From: Scalesia atractyloides
Lineage: Eukaryota > Streptophyta > Magnoliopsida > Asterales > Asteraceae
Length of the DNA: 64,000 bases
Assembly (NCBI GenBank): GCA_947069175.1
Contig: CAMTDV010000017.1
Coordinates: 50,539,137-50,603,136 of the forward strand
Reading direction: 5' to 3'
Of the stretch, positions 33,891 through 44,690 are shown in pieces; the stretch's first letter is position 1, and each line of letters begins with the position of its first letter. Position numbers and translations under genes: made by a program. Below the pieces are notes generated by a model. The model was not told the origin of the DNA. It saw nothing but the letters and a program-made list of their open reading frames with translations, and did not search any database.

Positions 33891-34742
33891 CTAGTTTTGT
33901 GATAAATTTCCATAATTTCCCTCCCAGTCATACCCAAGCAGTTCATTTGTCAGTTCTATCAATAGGTGTTCATTATTTGTTGAATTTTCTTTTTGTGAGA
34001 AACTTATGATGTCATCAGAAATTTTTATTTCTGATGAATCATCAAAAGAGACATACAGACTTTCTCTGATTGTTTTGCTATTTAAAACAAATACTCTGTA
34101 AGCTTTTGAAGAGAAAGAGTATCCAAGAAAAATTCCTTTTTCAGCTTTTCTGTCAAATTTCTCTAAACTATCAAAATCATTAAAAATAAAACATCTACAT
34201 CCAAAGGTATGTAAAAATTTAACACTTGGTACCCTTTTGTTTATGATGTGAAAAGGTGTTTTCTGATGTCTTTTGTTGATGATAGTTTTGTTTTGTGTGA
34301 AACATGCATTTGCCACTGCTTCAGCCCAAAAATAGGTTGGCAGTTTGGCATATGCCAACATTTTTCTTGCTGCTTCTACCAAAGTTCTGTTTCTCCTTTC
34401 AACAACCTCATTTTGTTGTGGAGTTCTGGGAGCAGAAAAATCATGAGATATTCCTTTTTCTGTTAGGAAGTTCTCAAGTTTTGCCTTTTTGAATTTTGTC
34501 CCATTGTCAGATCTGATTTTTCTCACAGTTAATTTTAACAGATTTTCAATTTTTTTAACAAAATTTATGACCAAATATGGTGTTTCACTCTTTTGCCTCA
34601 AAAATTCCACCCATGTGTACCTTGAATAATCATCAACAATAACTAAAATGTATTTCTTTCCAGAAAAACTTTCAGTGCTTGTTGGTTCACAGAGGTCCAT
34701 ATGTAAAAGTTCCAGATTTTCAGAGATAGAAGATTCTACCAC
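33891..34742 (-). pseudogene. pol: Copia-3 integrase catalytic core
   Basis: A 283-codon open block. The DDE residues are visible: HMDLCEP, then RSDNGTKF, then QQNEVVERRNRT (35 residues after the second Asp). Downstream are the conserved KTPFHIINKRVPSVKFLHTF and FGCRCFIFN regions and KGIFLGYSFSSKAYRVF, ending in the linker. The core is free of stops, so integrase is the best preserved part of pol. It would insert the cDNA. A frame change with the next block upstream occurs near 34740. Confidence 0.88.
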
Positions 34743-35026
34743 AGTTTTGGTGAGCCTCTTTTTGACTTTCCCAGCTCACATGCTTCACAGAGTTTGTCTT
34801 TTCTTGAAGTAATAGAAGGTAATCCTTTTACCAGACACTTGCTTGCTAATTTATTTAAAGTTCTAAAATTTATATGGGCCAGTCTTTTATGCCATAACCA
34901 ATTGTTTCCTTTATTTTCTTTTGTAAATAAACAAAAATGAGGTTCTTCAATTTTGTTGTTGAAGTCAAAGAAATAAATTGTTCTTCTTATGTTTTTTTCC
35001 TCTAATATAAATTTTATCATCTTCAA
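34736..35026 (-). pseudogene. pol: Copia-3 integrase zinc-binding domain
   Basis: LWHKRLAHINFRTLNKLAS gives the H-X4-H pair and KLCEACELGKSKRGS the C-X2-C pair of the GAG-pre-integrase domain. All four ligands are intact. It links the protease to the catalytic core, with frame breaks on both sides. Confidence 0.85.
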
Positions 35027-35306
35027 GACCTATTAATAAGCAAGTATTAGGTAGAAAAGTTACCTTAAATCCTTTGTCACAAAACTTACCACAACTTATA
35101 AGGTTATATTTTAAACCTTCTACATGTGCCACTTTCTCAATTGTTATTGTACCATATGTTATGCTTGCATAACCCTTTACCCTACCCTTGACTACATTAC
35201 CAAAATTTACAAATTTACCTAGATTTTCTACATAGTTGCTAAGTAAGCTCCTATCCCCAGTCATGTGCTTGGAGCTTCCTGAATCGTAGTACCAAATCTG
35301 CTGCAC
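34965..35306 (-). pseudogene. pol: Copia-3 protease
   Basis: WYYDSGSSKHMTGDRSLLSN holds the Copia protease active site D-S-G and the conserved SKHMTG; later motifs are GYASITYGTITIEKVAHVEG and YNLISCGKFCDKGF. The 113-codon block is open. The start codon is internal; protease is normally made as part of a Gag-Pol polyprotein. Confidence 0.85.
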
Positions 35307-35329
35307 ATGATGGTCCTGTAATGAAGAGG

Positions 35330-37440
35330 TTAGTGATTTTTTGGTACCCAGATTTTCTTAGGTACTTTGTCAGATGAGTACAAAGCATATAATAGTTTTC
35401 CTTCATCATCTATTGATCTTGATCTGTCAGAGTCTGTTGATTCTGACTGATCAGCTTTCTTTACCAAATTTGTTGCCATCTGATCAGATTTGATAAGATT
35501 TCTGTCCAATGCTGAACCACTGACAGATTGTTGGTTTTTGTTCAGATGCTGTTGAATTACTTTCAGAATATCAACACACATACATCCCACCTTGTTAGAG
35601 ATGTCTGATGGAATGATTTTTGATGAAAGCCCATTTTTCTAAGATTTTTGAAAAATGTTTTGACCCTTTTCTTTTAAGACCCTTTTAATTTTTTCTTTTG
35701 TATGATCTTGTTTTGTCTTTATTTTTTCTTTAGAGCAGACCTTCTTTGATTCTGGTCTTGACTCAGAACAAGATGTCATGAAGTCAGATTCTTCTAATAA
35801 ATTTGATTCATTGTCAAAATCTGATTGTGGTTTATCTGAAGCTTTTACAAACATTGTAGGATTCTCTTTTGTTGTTTTTGTATAACCCAATCCTCTTTTA
35901 TTGTTTTTGTATAATCCAATCCTTCACCCTAATTTTTTGAAGTTGTTTCAATGTAGTCAATGAAATTCTTTGCTTGTTGAAAACCTTTTACATTAACCTT
36001 ATTTTTATGAATTTCTGCATACAAAAATTTTCTCTCTTTTTCATAAAATTTGATTTTTGTGTCTTTGATCAAACTTTCGTCATATAAAAAATTTTCATTT
36101 TCTTGACAATGTTTCAACATGTCTTTAAGTTCATCAGATTTCTTTGATTCTGTCAAGTATTTCTCCTGTAATTTTTGAAAATCTTCTAATAATTTCTTTA
36201 TTTGATTTTGAAGTTCTTGATCATTTTGCCTTACGTTGATTCTGATGCCTCATTGTCAAGTTTTGCCATAAGACAAAAGTTGGCCATTTTGTCCTGATCA
36301 TCATCTGATGAGTCATCAGTCATCCAGGTATCTGTCCCTGCAATCAGGCTGACTTCTTGTTGTTGTTTCTTGGCTTCTTCTAGCTTCTTTTCATAGTAAG
36401 CTGGATCTTTTAACTTATTGTTCTTGCATTCTGATGCATAGTGACCCTTTTGTTTGCATCTATAGCATACCACTTCTGACTTGCTTTCTGCTCTTCTTTC
36501 CTTGGATCTAGCTCCATCTTTCCTTTATCACTTCTCTGAATTCTGGAACTTCCTCCCTTCAATTTTTGCTCAAAGGTTTTGGTGAGCAAAGCTATTGCTT
36601 CAGCAAATGCAGAAAAATCTGATGGATATTCAGAATTTTCTGATGCTAAGACTAGGTTTTGTGGGTTAGACGATTGCAGATCAGGTGTCATTGATCTTTG
36701 AGAATTTGATATTAAGGCTATAGGTCCACCATATTGTTTTGAGTTTTCAATGATTTGTTGCTCTCTTGGGAGTAGAATGCTATATAGATCATGTAGGTTC
36801 AGATTTCCTAGCTCTAGTGTAGAAGCTATGGTCATGGCAAGATTTTGCCATTCTCTGGGCAAATCATCAAGAAATTTTACATTTCTTTCATCATTGGTTT
36901 TTCAACTCCGTGTTTTTTTAGTTCATTTAAAATTTTTGTCAATCTATTGTAAGTATCAGTGAGTGTTTCATTTGGTGAACACTTAAACCTTTCATAAGCG
37001 GAGACATGATTTGTTCTCATGTTTCTTTTCATTTTGTCTCCTCCTTCACAAAGATTTTCAAGTTGATCCCATATTTCTTTTGTAGATGAGCATGCATCAA
37101 CATAAGAAAATATGTCATTTGAAAGTGCCATAATCAGAAGTGATTTGGCCCTTTCATCTGTTTCTACCAGTTTCCTGTCTTATGGGCTCCAATTTTTCTC
37201 TTGTTTGGGAGCCCAAGAAGCAGAGATTTCTAGTGAGTCATCAGATACTAGAACGCCAGGTATTTCAACACGTGGTATATGTGGGCCACACACAATGGAT
37301 TGAAACAGAGCTCGATCATGTCCATTAAGGAAATTGATCATCCTGATTTTCCATTGGGGGTACTCCTCCCTGACTAACGTCGGAGACTTTGACATAGAAC
37401 CCATGTTGAAAGCACCGTTCCAAGACTGAAAGTTTGTCAT
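35330..37440 (-). pseudogene. gag: Copia-3 gag
   Basis: ATG 37440 begins MTNFQSWNGAFNMGSMSKSP and the Copia gag fold follows (PTLVREEYPQWKIRM, IVCGPHIPRV; then FSYVDACSSTKEIWDQLENL and NETLTDTYNRLTKILNELKK). The zinc knuckle CYRCKQKGHYASEC (C-X2-C-X4-H-X4-C) lies at about 36430-36470. After it comes an unusually long K/E/S-rich, coiled-coil-prone tail of about 300 codons (36230-35330) before the protease. At least six stops or frame changes are seen (near 37180, 36877, 36410, 36231, 35929, 35639). Confidence 0.8.
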
Positions 37441-37530
37441 TTTTAGTCAAAGTTTTTGAACTTTTGAAAAACAGAGTATTAACAAAGATACTCGGGCAGT
37501 TGATCGATTTGAAAATGTTTCATTCAATCT

Positions 37531-37544
37531 GCTCTGATACCAAT
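37531..37544 (-). other. Primer-binding site of Copia-3
   Basis: On - the 5' LTR is followed by ATTGGTATCAGAGC, a full match to the initiator-Met tRNA complement TGGTATCAGAGC. It fixes the LTR border at 37545. Confidence 0.85.
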
Positions 37545-37834
37545 TGTTGGTCCCAAATAACGATGCTTTGACTTAAAATGGCAAGTTGATTTCAACTTTA
37601 TATGAAAATAATGTGCGGAATTAGAAATCAACTTGTAAGCAACAGAGATACATAATTTTCAAGTTTATATCACTTTTGAAAGATTACAAAAGATGATTGA
37701 AAAGTTATTTTCTAATACAAAACAATGCTTAAGAATTCTGTGGGAGTGAAGGGCAATGGAGTATATAAGTTGTAATACTTGCAATGCTCTGCTCCATCGA
37801 TCTTCGGTTTGGTGATCTCTATTTATAGAGAACA
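37545..37834 (-). repeat. Truncated 5' LTR of Copia-3
   Basis: 290 bp aligned without gaps to 24626-24915 (7 mismatches by eye). The match stops 6-7 bp beyond the TATA box, so all U3 sequence upstream of TATA is missing; about 413 bp are lost compared with the 3' LTR. Confidence 0.85.
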
Positions 37835-37921
37835 TTCATCATCCACTAAGATATTTATGGGCACCAACTTCCATCACCATTACGTTTGTATTTTCGCTGT
37901 GACGTTTTTTGGGGTGTTACA
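37835..37921 (-). repeat. Remnant of another LTR
   Basis: 87 bp ending TTTTTTGGGGTGTTACA, the reverse complement of a TGTAACACCCC LTR start. It is wedged between the truncated Copia-3 LTR and the Gypsy array. Confidence 0.5.
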
Positions 37922-38964
37922 TGTCACACCGCAACCGATGGCAGAAACATCGGAATGAGATGAACAAATCGCTCAAAGCATCATAATTTGACAGTATAAA
38001 TTAATCAAATTTCATAGCAACACTAAAAGTCATACATTGTTCAAACATGATCAAAACATAAATCAATTTCCAAACAGAGTTTATTTTCTAGGTGAGTTTC
38101 TAGTCCACACTAACTGCTTCTTCATCATCTTGTCTATCAACCTGCAACATGTATTAAAATAACATCAACAAAAGTTGGCGAGTATACAAGTTCGATACAT
38201 AGCATAAATAGAATAAAAGTTTTAAATACTCTTATCCAACATGAATAACATAATCCAAGTTACTAATATGCTGAAACGGTGTAAGCTATATGTTCAAACC
38301 CAAAGTTTCCAACTCAATTTTGCGTGTCCCAAAGACTAGTGGGAGGTTAAAATGTTTGACTTAACAATAACCCAAGACTCAAGGGTGGTGCGTTCTCCTA
38401 TAGCGCAATAATTGTTAAGGTAGTCTTGTACGAAGTTAATGAGCATATATCACGAAAAGTTTACATAGTATATGAGATTAACAACCATCAAATTGTTTCA
38501 TGTTTAAATGTGGATAGAGTGTAAATCTAACAAGTTTCAAGTGTTGCGTGTTTTTTGTATAGAATACATGTTGCAACCAAAAGTGTTAAAACAAAAATGG
38601 GATCGAGTATACTCACAGTGGTTGCGTATGAAGATTCCTTGAAATAACGAACGAGTAAAGATGAAGAATTCCAAGAGAACGAATGAAATGGTTAACCTAA
38701 GTATTTAAAATAGCACATAACAAACTTATTAATATTTAATACTTATATTTACAACTTAATTATTTAATTGTTAGAATTTATCCCAATAATAAAACCTTGG
38801 GTGTTAACAAATACAACACTAAATTGTTGGTTTATTTAGTGAAGTTAAGGGTTTTAAATAAAGAGCAAGGAAAATAATGGACAAAATAAAAATAATAACT
38901 TGTTGGTAATTGTCATTAAAATAAAGAAAACCACACAATCCCTACAACGGCCATAAAACCGGCC

Positions 38965-39195
38965 ACAAATAGATTTGAACCTCTCGTTCACGTGCATGCA
39001 GCCTTACCACTGGGTTGTGTGTCTAACCCATTTGATATCCGGATTTTAATTATACTTAACTTGTTATCGAAATGGTTTATATATTGATTTATTACAAAAA
39101 GAAAAGAAATAAGTGCAGCGAGTTTGTCAGATGCCGGGATCGAACCCACGACCTCCGGATTGCCAGCGCACACACCAACCCGCTTGTCTACATCA
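38965..39195 (-). repeat. Two tRNA-like box A/box B units in LTR A
   Basis: On -: unit 1 has AACCCAGTGGTAAGG (A-like, 39002-39016) and AGGTTCAAATCT (B-like, 38971-38982). Unit 2 has AGACAAGCGGGTTGG (A-like, about 39175-39190) and GGGTTCGATCCC (B, 39136-39147). Spacing of 25-45 bp is tRNA-like, but no cloverleaf or CCA end is evident. They resemble tRNA-derived SINE heads. Confidence 0.45.
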
Positions 39196-39827
39196 ACTGT
39201 TTTGAAAGATTTTGTGTTTTTAATTTATTTGAACAGATGTTAGAAGTCATCTCATTCCTTTTAAATAAACCGAACAAGGACGTGAACCAGAAACAAAACC
39301 CAAATCATAACTCACTGTTATTATATTAACAGTTCTAGCATATAAAAGAAAAGGAATTAAAGTGAGTTGGTTGGAAAGGAGATATTATACCGAACGAAAG
39401 AAAGAAACCGTGGGTTTCCGATGAGTTTTCCAGCCGTGACTGACTTCTCCGACGTAGTTCTCTGACGACATCTTGCGGCTTCTGATCTCTCCGGCAAGGT
39501 GCAGGTTACGTGAAAAGTGTTGTGGTGGTGTGAGGGAGTAGAACAGTGATGAAGGTTTCGATTTTATAGCGTTCACACGTCTCGCAATTTGGCAATGATT
39601 TGTGATTGATTGGAATATCGTATGCGTGTTAGAATCAAGTCCAGGTTCATGATTGTTTTAAAGATGGAAAACTTCTATCACCTAATCTCATCAAGAAATC
39701 AGTAATCAAGAGAAAAGGAAATGACAACCAAATTGTCGCTCGAAACTGTTGGGCGGCAATTGGTTTAAAACAAAAAAATTAGGCTTGTTTGTGTATAAAT
39801 TAAATGGGCACAGCAGTCTTTCACCAA

Positions 39828-39903
39828 ACTGTTTAAGGTGGTGCAGTGGTTTTTGGCTCGTTTGTTGATCGAGTAGGCCCGGGTTCGAGTCCCGTGGTCT
39901 ACA
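39828..39903 (+). repeat. tRNA-like unit on + in LTR A
   Basis: GGTGGTGCAGTGGTT (A-like) and GGGTTCGAGTCCC (B, 39881-39893), followed by GTGGTCTACA. The B box fits the GGTTCRANNCC consensus exactly. Opposite orientation to the two units to the left. Confidence 0.5.
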
Positions 39904-40511
39904 TATTTTATTTCTTTCAGATTTTAAAAAGGTTACAATAAGCCCCCTCAACTTTACTAATTGACTAATTTAACTTAACTAACACTAAATTGGTTAGTTT
40001 ATATTACCTTAAACTAACCAACTAGATTATTATTTTTTTTATAAAAGTAAAAAGAAGAGAACTTTTAATTGTAATATTAATTAATTTAATTAATTAACCA
40101 AATAAATGAATAAATAAATAACCATATTTATAAACGAATTATTTTAAGGATAAAAATCTTTAAAGGATTATTTATTTCGCGAAGCTTTCGAGTTTCAAGG
40201 GTTAGGATCCGAATTGCATTATTTTATGAGCTTTAATCAGTTTAAAGAGTATCAAGTATCATTGTGTAATAAAGGGTCAAGAAATCAAGCATAACATATC
40301 GTTCAAAACGTAAATTTATATTATCAATTTCACTTACGTCTAACATGAATACACGAACATGATTAAAATAACTTCGTTTTCATTATGACCAATAATCTCG
40401 GATTACAATTGAAACGAAAGTAGGATACAACGAGAGTACAAGTGTCTAAAAATGGAAAGTACAATGAGACTTGCTAAAAACAAGAAAGTTACAAAAATGC
40501 GAAGCGTTACA

Positions 40512-40522
40512 GTCTCCCCTAC
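40512..40522 (-). other. Polypurine tract, array unit 1
   Basis: TAGGGGAGAC on - directly before the LTR start TGTAACGC. Repeats at 45300-45310 and, as GGGAGAC, at 50066. Confidence 0.75.
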
Positions 40523-40734
40523 TTTAGGAGATTTAGTCCTTGAAATCTAAGAGGTGGGCCGAACGAAGAGTTATGGATACTTGGTCTTCATCTCGCTTTC
40601 GAGTTGCCAAGTGAATTCGGCGCCACACTTTCCTTCTCAACGAACCTTGACTATGCGAATTTTGTAGCACCTTACTTGTTTGGTTCCTCAATCCATGATT
40701 TCGACCGGGGCACGAAATGAAGAGTCTTGTTTAT

Positions 40735-41230
40735 TTAGAAGTCGTCGATAGGAACATGAAGCCCTTCTTCAACTATACACTTCTTGTAGTTCAAGACATG
40801 GAAGGTTGGATGGACGTTGTTGAGTTCTTGAGGTAAATCAAGTCGGTAAGCCACCTTGCCAATCCTCTTGAGTATCTTGAAAGGACCAACATAACGAGGG
40901 GCAAGTTTACCCTTTTTACCAAAACGAACCACTCCTTTCCAATGAGATACTTTGAGTAGCACATGATCTCCAACATTGAAATTCCAAGGGTTTGCGTCTC
41001 TTGTCAGCATAGCTCGTTTGTCGACTTCTAGCCTTGAGTAAGTTGTCGCGGATTTGAAGAATCTTATCCGTCGTTTCTTGTATGAGCTTAGGGCCAGTGA
41101 ATTTTTTATCACCAATTTCATGCCAGCTTGATGGGAGTTTGGCACTTGCAATGTTTTCGCCATCGGTTGGGGTGTGACAGATTGGTATCAGAGCCAGGTT
41201 GTCATCACCAATTTGCTTGAGAACCCAAAA
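40735..41230 (-). pseudogene. Gypsy array unit 1, integrase C-terminal remnant
   Basis: Encodes the end of Ty3/Gypsy pol: WHEIGDKKFTGPKLIQETTD, KARSRQ...YADKR, NVGDHVLLKVSHWKGVVRFG, KGKLAPRYVGPFKILKRIGK and QELNNVHPTFHVLNYKKCIV. A 1-nt insertion near 40977 shifts frame, so the longest ORF (142 codons) starts within the scar and reads the first third out of frame. Protease, RT, RNase H and the DDE core are missing. It is joined to gag through an inverted LTR-end segment (see 41165-41203). Confidence 0.8.
41165..41203 (+). other. Inverted LTR-end/primer-site scar, unit 1
   Basis: GGTTGGGGTGTGACA followed by GATTGGTATCAGAGCC on +. This is an LTR end plus primer-binding site in the orientation opposite to the surrounding element. 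It marks the join between gag and the pol remnant. Confidence 0.75.
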
Positions 41231-41248
41231 TTCTTTCTCAAGCTTTTG

Positions 41249-41717
41249 TTATACGTGAGGAGGACAAAACTCATCCATCATGAGTTGCTTCACTCTCCTC
41301 CAAGGTAGTGCATAAGCCACTTCATTTGAGTGAATGTTTCTCTCGCTGGTCCACCATTCCAAGGCCCTAGCTTGGAAAACTCCAATAGCCCTACGTGTTT
41401 TGAGTTCTTCAGGACACTCGTTGTTGATGAAAATAACTTCTATGTTGTCGAAGCATTCAAGCATAGCCATTACCCCATCCGTGTCAGTGAAAGGTTTAGG
41501 GTTGCAGGAGGCAAAGTGCTTGTACTTGAAGGTTACAGGCTTGGGGTTGGGCCACTTTCGAGTCAACAGAGGAATTGGGAGTGTTTGAAGCTTGAATTTC
41601 ACTGGCGATCTTGGGGACGATACGAGCAATTTGATTGGCCATGAATACCATCTTCTTCTTCTTAGAGCTGGTCTTAGACTTCTTGGAGGAGTTGGAAAGT
41701 TGATGAGATGAAGACAT
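41249..41717 (-). pseudogene. gag: Gypsy array unit 1, gag
   Basis: ATG 41717 begins MSSSHQLSNSSKKSKTSSKK, continuing QIARIVPKIASEIQASN. A frame change near 41530 leads to the capsid motifs FASCNPKPFTDTDGVMAMLE, ALEWWTSERNIHSNEVAYAL and VKQLMMDEFCPP, a Ty3/Gypsy gag signature. It is cut after about 30 further residues by the scar. The zinc knuckle is missing. Almost identical to unit 2. Confidence 0.8.
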
Positions 41718-42681
41718 CTAAAGATTCGAAAGAAAAAATAGATGAGACTTCGATCATAATGTTTTGTTTAAGGAAATTGTTTTCATGAATGCGTCACATA
41801 ACATATAGTTTCACATAGCATATAAAAGGTTCAATTGATTTCACATAGCATAATCACGAATTTCACATAGTGTAACATAGATAATGAAAGCATCGTAAAT
41901 TTAATTTGGTCACGAGGGATTATTATTGTTTTAGATTGCGACAATATTGTGATTCATGTCTCCAAGGTTGAAATGATATAACGTACAAATGTAAAACACA
42001 TAAAAATTGAGGTAGCATAAAAGAGATTTAACATATAAAATTGGATTGTCACGGAACGTAACATAAGACTAGTCCAAAGTAAATCGAAGTCCTTTTCGAA
42101 TTAAGGAGACGTGCTTTGGCCTAATAAACAAATACTCCAATCGAGAAGCGACTAACAATATTTGTCCTTCCAGTTACTACACGTCCTTAATCGATTGGGA
42201 AAATCAAAACTTTGGTGAGATTGAAAATCGAGGATTGGGACTAGTTATCAAGATATGAGTTTCACCTCTAACTTAATAACATCGTACCTTAACTTGGTTC
42301 TTATCAAAAGATAAGGGTCCACTAGAATATGAAATGGAAATTTCCTTAAAGGTTTGGATATCACTCCTAACTTGAGGGTAGATTTCATGCAAAATTCAAA
42401 GTATAGCTGAGTGAAAGTCATCACCAAATGTGAGAATCACCCCTATTTTAGTGAGTCGTTTCGATTGTGTTATAAGAGTGTCTTCAAGACTCCAAGTGTG
42501 TATTGTGTTAGCCTTAGGAAAGACATGTATGTTAAAAGACCAAAGAGAGTAGAGGGAAGTAAATAAGATAGAAGGGAAGTAGTTTTAAAGAACACATAGT
42601 GAGAAAGTTCCTAAACAATAGACTAGGTAAAATCATTCCTACTTTTCCTAATTCCCTATAGTTATGGCTCTATTACCAATT
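41718..42681 (-). other. Untranslated leader, array unit 1
   Basis: About 960 bp between gag and LTR B without coding. 41760-41890 has repeated TTTCACATAGCATA-like segments. At 42665-42681 a degenerate primer site (ATTGGTAATAGAGCC on -) adjoins the LTR. Confidence 0.65.
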
Positions 42682-43740
42682 TGTCACACCCCAACCGATC
42701 GCGGAAACATCTAGATAAGACGAACAAATCGCTCAAAGCATCATAAAACTGAATGTGACAATATAAATTAATAAAAGTTCATAACAATACTAAAAGTCAT
42801 ACATTGTTCAAACATGATCAAAACATAAATCAATTTCCAAACATAGTTTATCTTCTAGGTGAGTTTCTAGTCCACCCTAACTTGCTTCTCCCATCATCTT
42901 TCTATCTACCTGCAACATGTATTAAAATAACATCAACAAAAGTTGGTGAGTATACAAGTTTAATACATAGCATAAAGAGAATCAAAGTTTTAAATACTCA
43001 TATCCAACATGAATAACATAATCCAAGTTACTAATATGCTGAAACGGTGTAAGCTATATGTTCAAACCCAAAGTTTCCAACGTAGTTTTGCCTGTCCCAA
43101 AGACTAGTGGGAGGTTAACATGTTTGACTTAACAATACCCCAAGACTCAAGGCGGTGCGTTGCTCCTATAGCTCTATAATTGTTAAGGTAGGCTTGTACG
43201 AAGTTAATGAGCATATAGACACGAAAAGTTTACATAGCATATGAGATTAACAAGCATCAAATTGTTTCATGTTTAAATGTCGATAGAGTGTGAATATAAC
43301 AAGTTTCAAGTGTTGCTTGTTTTTGGCATAGAATACATGTTGCACCCAAAATTGTTAAAACAAAAATGGGATCGGGTATACTCATAGTGGTTGCGTATGA
43401 AGATTCCTTGAAATAATGCACGAGTAAAAATGAAGAATTCCAAGAGAACAACGAAATGGTTAACCTAAGTATTTAAAATAGCACATAAGGAACTTATTAA
43501 TATTTAATACTTATGTTTACAACTTAATTATTTAATTGTTAGAATTTATCCCAATAATAATACCTTGGGTGTTAACAAATACAACACTAAATTGTTGGTT
43601 TATTTAGTGAAGTTAAGGGTTTTAAATAAAGAGCAAGGAAAATAATGGGCAGAATAAAAATAATAAGTTGTTGGTTATTTGTCATTAAAATAAAGAAAAA
43701 GGATTTAAAAACACACAATCCCAAAAAAAGCCATAAAATC

Positions 43741-43983
43741 GGCCCCAAACAGATTCGAACTGAAGACCTTCCGCTTACGTGCACGCAACCACATCACTGG
43801 GCTGTGTGTCTAACCCATTTGATATCCGGATTTTAATTATACTTAACCTGTTATCGAAATGGTTTTATAAACTGATTTGTTACAAAAAGAAAAAGAATAA
43901 GTGCAGCGAGTTTCTCGGAGGCCGGGGTCGAACCCATCACCTCTGGATTGTCAGCGCACACACAAACCCGCTGGTCAACATCA
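43741..43983 (-). repeat. Two tRNA-like units in LTR B
   Basis: Unit 1 (43741-43815) has CAGCCCAGTGATGTGG and AGTTCGAATCT; unit 2 (43919-43981) has GACCAGCGGGTTTG and GGGTTCGACCCC, both on -. They match the LTR C pair. Confidence 0.45.
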
Positions 43984-44613
43984 ACTGTTTTGAAAGATTT
44001 TGTGTTTTTAATTTATTTGAACAGATGTTAGAAGTCATCTCATTCCTTTTAAATAAACCGAACAAGGACGTGAACCAGAAACAAAACCCAAATCATAACT
44101 CACTGTTATTATATTAACAGTTCTAGCATATAAAAGAAAGGAATTAAAGTGAGTTGGTTGGAAAGGAGATATTATACCGAACGAAAGAAAGAAACCGTGG
44201 GTTTCCGATGAGTTTTCCAGCCGTGACTGACTTCTCCGACGTAGTTCTCTGACGACATCTTGCGGCTTCTGATCTCTCCGGCAAGGTGCAGGTTACGTGA
44301 AAAGTGTTGTGGTGGTGTGAGGGAGTAGAACAGTGATGAAGGTTTCGATTTTTAGCGTTCACACGTCTCGCAATTTGGCAATGATTTGTGATTGATTGGA
44401 ATATCGTATGCGTGTTAGAATCAAGTCCAGGTTCATGATTGTTTTAAAGATGGAAAACTTCTATCACCTAATCTCATCAAGAAATCAGTAATCAAGAGAA
44501 AAGGAAATGACAACCAAATTGTCGCTCGAAACTGTTGGGCGGCAATTGGTTTAAAACAAAAAAATTAGGCTTGTTTGTGTATAAATTAAATGGGCACAGC
44601 AGTCTTTCACCAA

Positions 44614-44690
44614 ACTGTTTAAGGTGGTGCAGTGGTTTTTGGCTCGTTTGTTGATCGAGTAGGCCCGGGTTCGAGTCCCGTGGTCTACAT
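44614..44690 (+). repeat. tRNA-like unit on + in LTR B
   Basis: Same as in LTR A: GGTGGTGCAGTGGTT and GGGTTCGAGTCCC. Confidence 0.5.

Larger units (their letters stand above)
37922..40511 (-). repeat. Gypsy array, LTR A
   Basis: 2590 bp; on + TGTCACACCGCAACCG ... AAGCGTTACA, on - TGTAACGCTT ... GGTGTGACA. Its left half (to about 39190) differs clearly from LTRs B and C, while its right half is almost identical to LTR B. A TATA box on - (TATAAAA) is at about 39559-39570, followed by a short ORF starting MSSENYVGEVSHGWKTHRKP. It contains three tRNA-like units. Confidence 0.85.

Noticed and set aside
39828..39903. A genuine tRNA gene
   Set aside because: Box A and B fit, but I cannot form a full cloverleaf with an acceptor stem and anticodon arm; called tRNA-like instead.
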